A stretch of DNA of 31,227 nt from a virus. The notes under the pieces were generated by a model, which was not told the origin of the DNA, searched no databases, and saw only the letters and a program-made list of their open reading frames with translations. The position numbers and the translations under genes are program-made. Positions 30,267 through 31,227 of this stretch are shown piece after piece. Numbering within the stretch: the first letter of the stretch is position 1; every line of letters starts with the position of its first letter. The stretch covers positions 1 to 31,227 of IMG/VR virus record IMGVR_UViG_3300008450_010443; one strand, written 5' to 3'.

Positions 30267-31227
30267 TGAAATTACTAGTAGAAGCTCCTCTTAACTCTCT
30301 TAGTTTTGGAAATGTTTCCTTTAATATTCTTAGAGAGTTTTATAAGAAAAATGTAGATATTGGAATTTTCCCAATTGGGAATTTAGATATTTCTACTTTT
30401 GAGGTTCCTCAAGATTTTGGTCAATGGTTACAAAAATCTATTGATACTAGATTTGATTATCTTTCAAAAGATATTCCTGGTTTTAAACTTTGGCATCTTA
30501 ATGGAAGTGAAAATAGAAAAAATGCAACTCAAAACTTATTAACATTTTATGAATGTAGCGAACCAACGGAACTCGAAAAAACCCTCTGTAAAGCCCAAGA
30601 CAAAGTATTCTTTAGCTCTTCTTATTCAAGAGATAAATTTTTATCTAATGGTTGCGAAAATGCAGTCTATGTCCCTATGGGATTTGATAAAGATTTTACC
30701 AAAACTAATAAAACATATCTTGAAGGTATAGTTCATTTTGGTTTGATGGGTAAGTATGAAAAGAGAAAGCACACTGGTCAGATTATTAAATCTTGGTTGA
30801 AGAAGTATGGCAATAATAATAAATATCAGTTGAGTTGCTGCATTACTAATCCGTTTTTTAAACCAGAACAAATGCAAGCTATTATTGAAAATGTTCTTGA
30901 AGGTAAGAGATACACTAATATTAATTTTCTTCCATATCTGAAAACAAACAAAGAAGTCAACGAGTTCTTAAATGCAATTGATATTGACTTGACTGGTTTG
31001 AGTGGTGGGGAAGGATGGAATTTACCAAGCTTTAATGCGACAGCTTTAGGTAAATGGTCTATCGTTCTTAATGCAACATCTCATAAAGATTGGGCTACTC
31101 AAGAAAACAGCATTCTTGTCGAACCAACTGGCGAGATGACTGTTGAAGATGGAGCGTTCTTTAAAAATGGAGATCCATTTAATCAAGGTGTCTTTTATAC
31201 ATGGACTGAAGAGGACTTTAATCTTGC
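30266..31227 (+). CDS. GT-B glycosyltransferase, 3' end outside the window
   Basis: At least 320 residues; no stop codon before the window edge. It starts MKLLVEAPLNSLSFGNVSFN at the ATG that shares one base with the ssb stop (TGATG). Around residues 118-140 it has FFSSSYSRDKFLSNG and then VYVPMGFD. Near 158-180 comes FGLMGKYEKRKH, the usual opening of the C-terminal Rossmann domain of GT4-like enzymes. Around 244-275 are GLSGGEGWNLPSFNATALG and IVLNATSHKDW, matching the donor-binding EG(W/F)xLPxxEAMAxG region. Its place at the end of a DNA-metabolism operon, away from the main glycan cassette, allows a role in DNA base glucosylation, but a protein or glycan acceptor is as likely. Confidence 0.8.
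   Translation, partial: MKLLVEAPLNSLSFGNVSFNILREFYKKNVDIGIFPIGNLDISTFEVPQDFGQWLQKSIDTRFDYLSKDIPGFKLWHLNGSENRKNATQNLLTFYECSEPTELEKTLCKAQDKVFFSSSYSRDKFLSNGCENAVYVPMGFDKDFTKTNKTYLEGIVHFGLMGKYEKRKHTGQIIKSWLKKYGNNNKYQLSCCITNPFFKPEQMQAIIENVLEGKRYTNINFLPYLKTNKEVNEFLNAIDIDLTGLSGGEGWNLPSFNATALGKWSIVLNATSHKDWATQENSILVEPTGEMTVEDGAFFKNGDPFNQGVFYTWTEEDFNL

Noticed and set aside
1-31227. tRNA or other structured RNA genes
   Set aside because: Intergenic gaps are nearly all under 60 bp, and the one 300-bp gap shows palindromes and promoters but no cloverleaf.

Overview
The window reads as part of a large, AT-rich, virulent tailed dsDNA phage (Caudoviricetes). The support is repetitive tail-fibre genes, a nearly self-sufficient replisome, class Ia ribonucleotide reductase, dUTPase, a dNMP kinase, SSB, a small sigma-like factor, and tight gene packing with ATGA-type overlaps. 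No integrase, transposase, rRNA, tRNA or CRISPR array was seen. The host cannot be named. Most genes lack a Shine-Dalgarno sequence, yet several operons carry near-consensus sigma70 promoters, so the host uses a standard housekeeping sigma and tolerates SD-independent initiation.

Layout. (1) Positions 3-5322, plus strand: two long tail-fibre genes built from the same repeat module, a 123-residue protein between them, and two small distal-tail proteins. This block closes at a bidirectional terminator (5323-5350). (2) Positions 5371-17734, minus strand, read right to left: a 119-aa unknown, a RecA/UvsX recombinase, a Vsr-like nuclease and an 85-aa unknown; then DnaB helicase, DnaG-like primase and a RecB/Cas4-type nuclease; then a DNA polymerase III alpha split into a degenerate PHP protein, a DnaQ-type exonuclease and a PHP-less polymerase; then a ClpA/ClpC-type unfoldase and a small basic protein with unusual base composition. 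(3) Positions 17721-23954, minus strand: a glycan cassette with GT2, a GT77-like/GT47 fusion, a fucosyltransferase-like enzyme, a methyltransferase, a GT15 mannosyltransferase-like enzyme, an FkbM methyltransferase and GDP-mannose 4,6-dehydratase. (4) Positions 23975-27630, minus strand: a probable virion-associated protein, then nrdA and nrdB. (5) Positions 27631-27932: a divergent control region with a duplicated 14-bp palindrome. (6) Positions 27933 to the end, plus strand: a 98-aa unknown, dUTPase, dNMP kinase, sigma-like factor, SSB, and a GT-B glycosyltransferase cut by the window edge.

How it fits together. NrdA/NrdB, dUTPase and dNMP kinase would supply dNTPs. Helicase, primase, split polymerase with exonuclease and SSB would replicate the genome, and RecA with two nucleases would recombine and process it. 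The sigma-like factor probably helps switch to late transcription. The glycan cassette has no flippase, polymerase or membrane protein, so it more likely decorates a cytoplasmic acceptor such as a phage virion protein than an exported host polysaccharide; this is inference.

The most unusual features are: seven near-consensus promoters whose -10 boxes sit 5-15 nt from start codons, several predicting leaderless mRNAs; a three-gene PHP/exonuclease/polymerase arrangement with a PHP domain that has lost its metal ligands; and glycosyltransferases of families best known from eukaryotes (GT15, GT47, GT77) inside a phage replication block.
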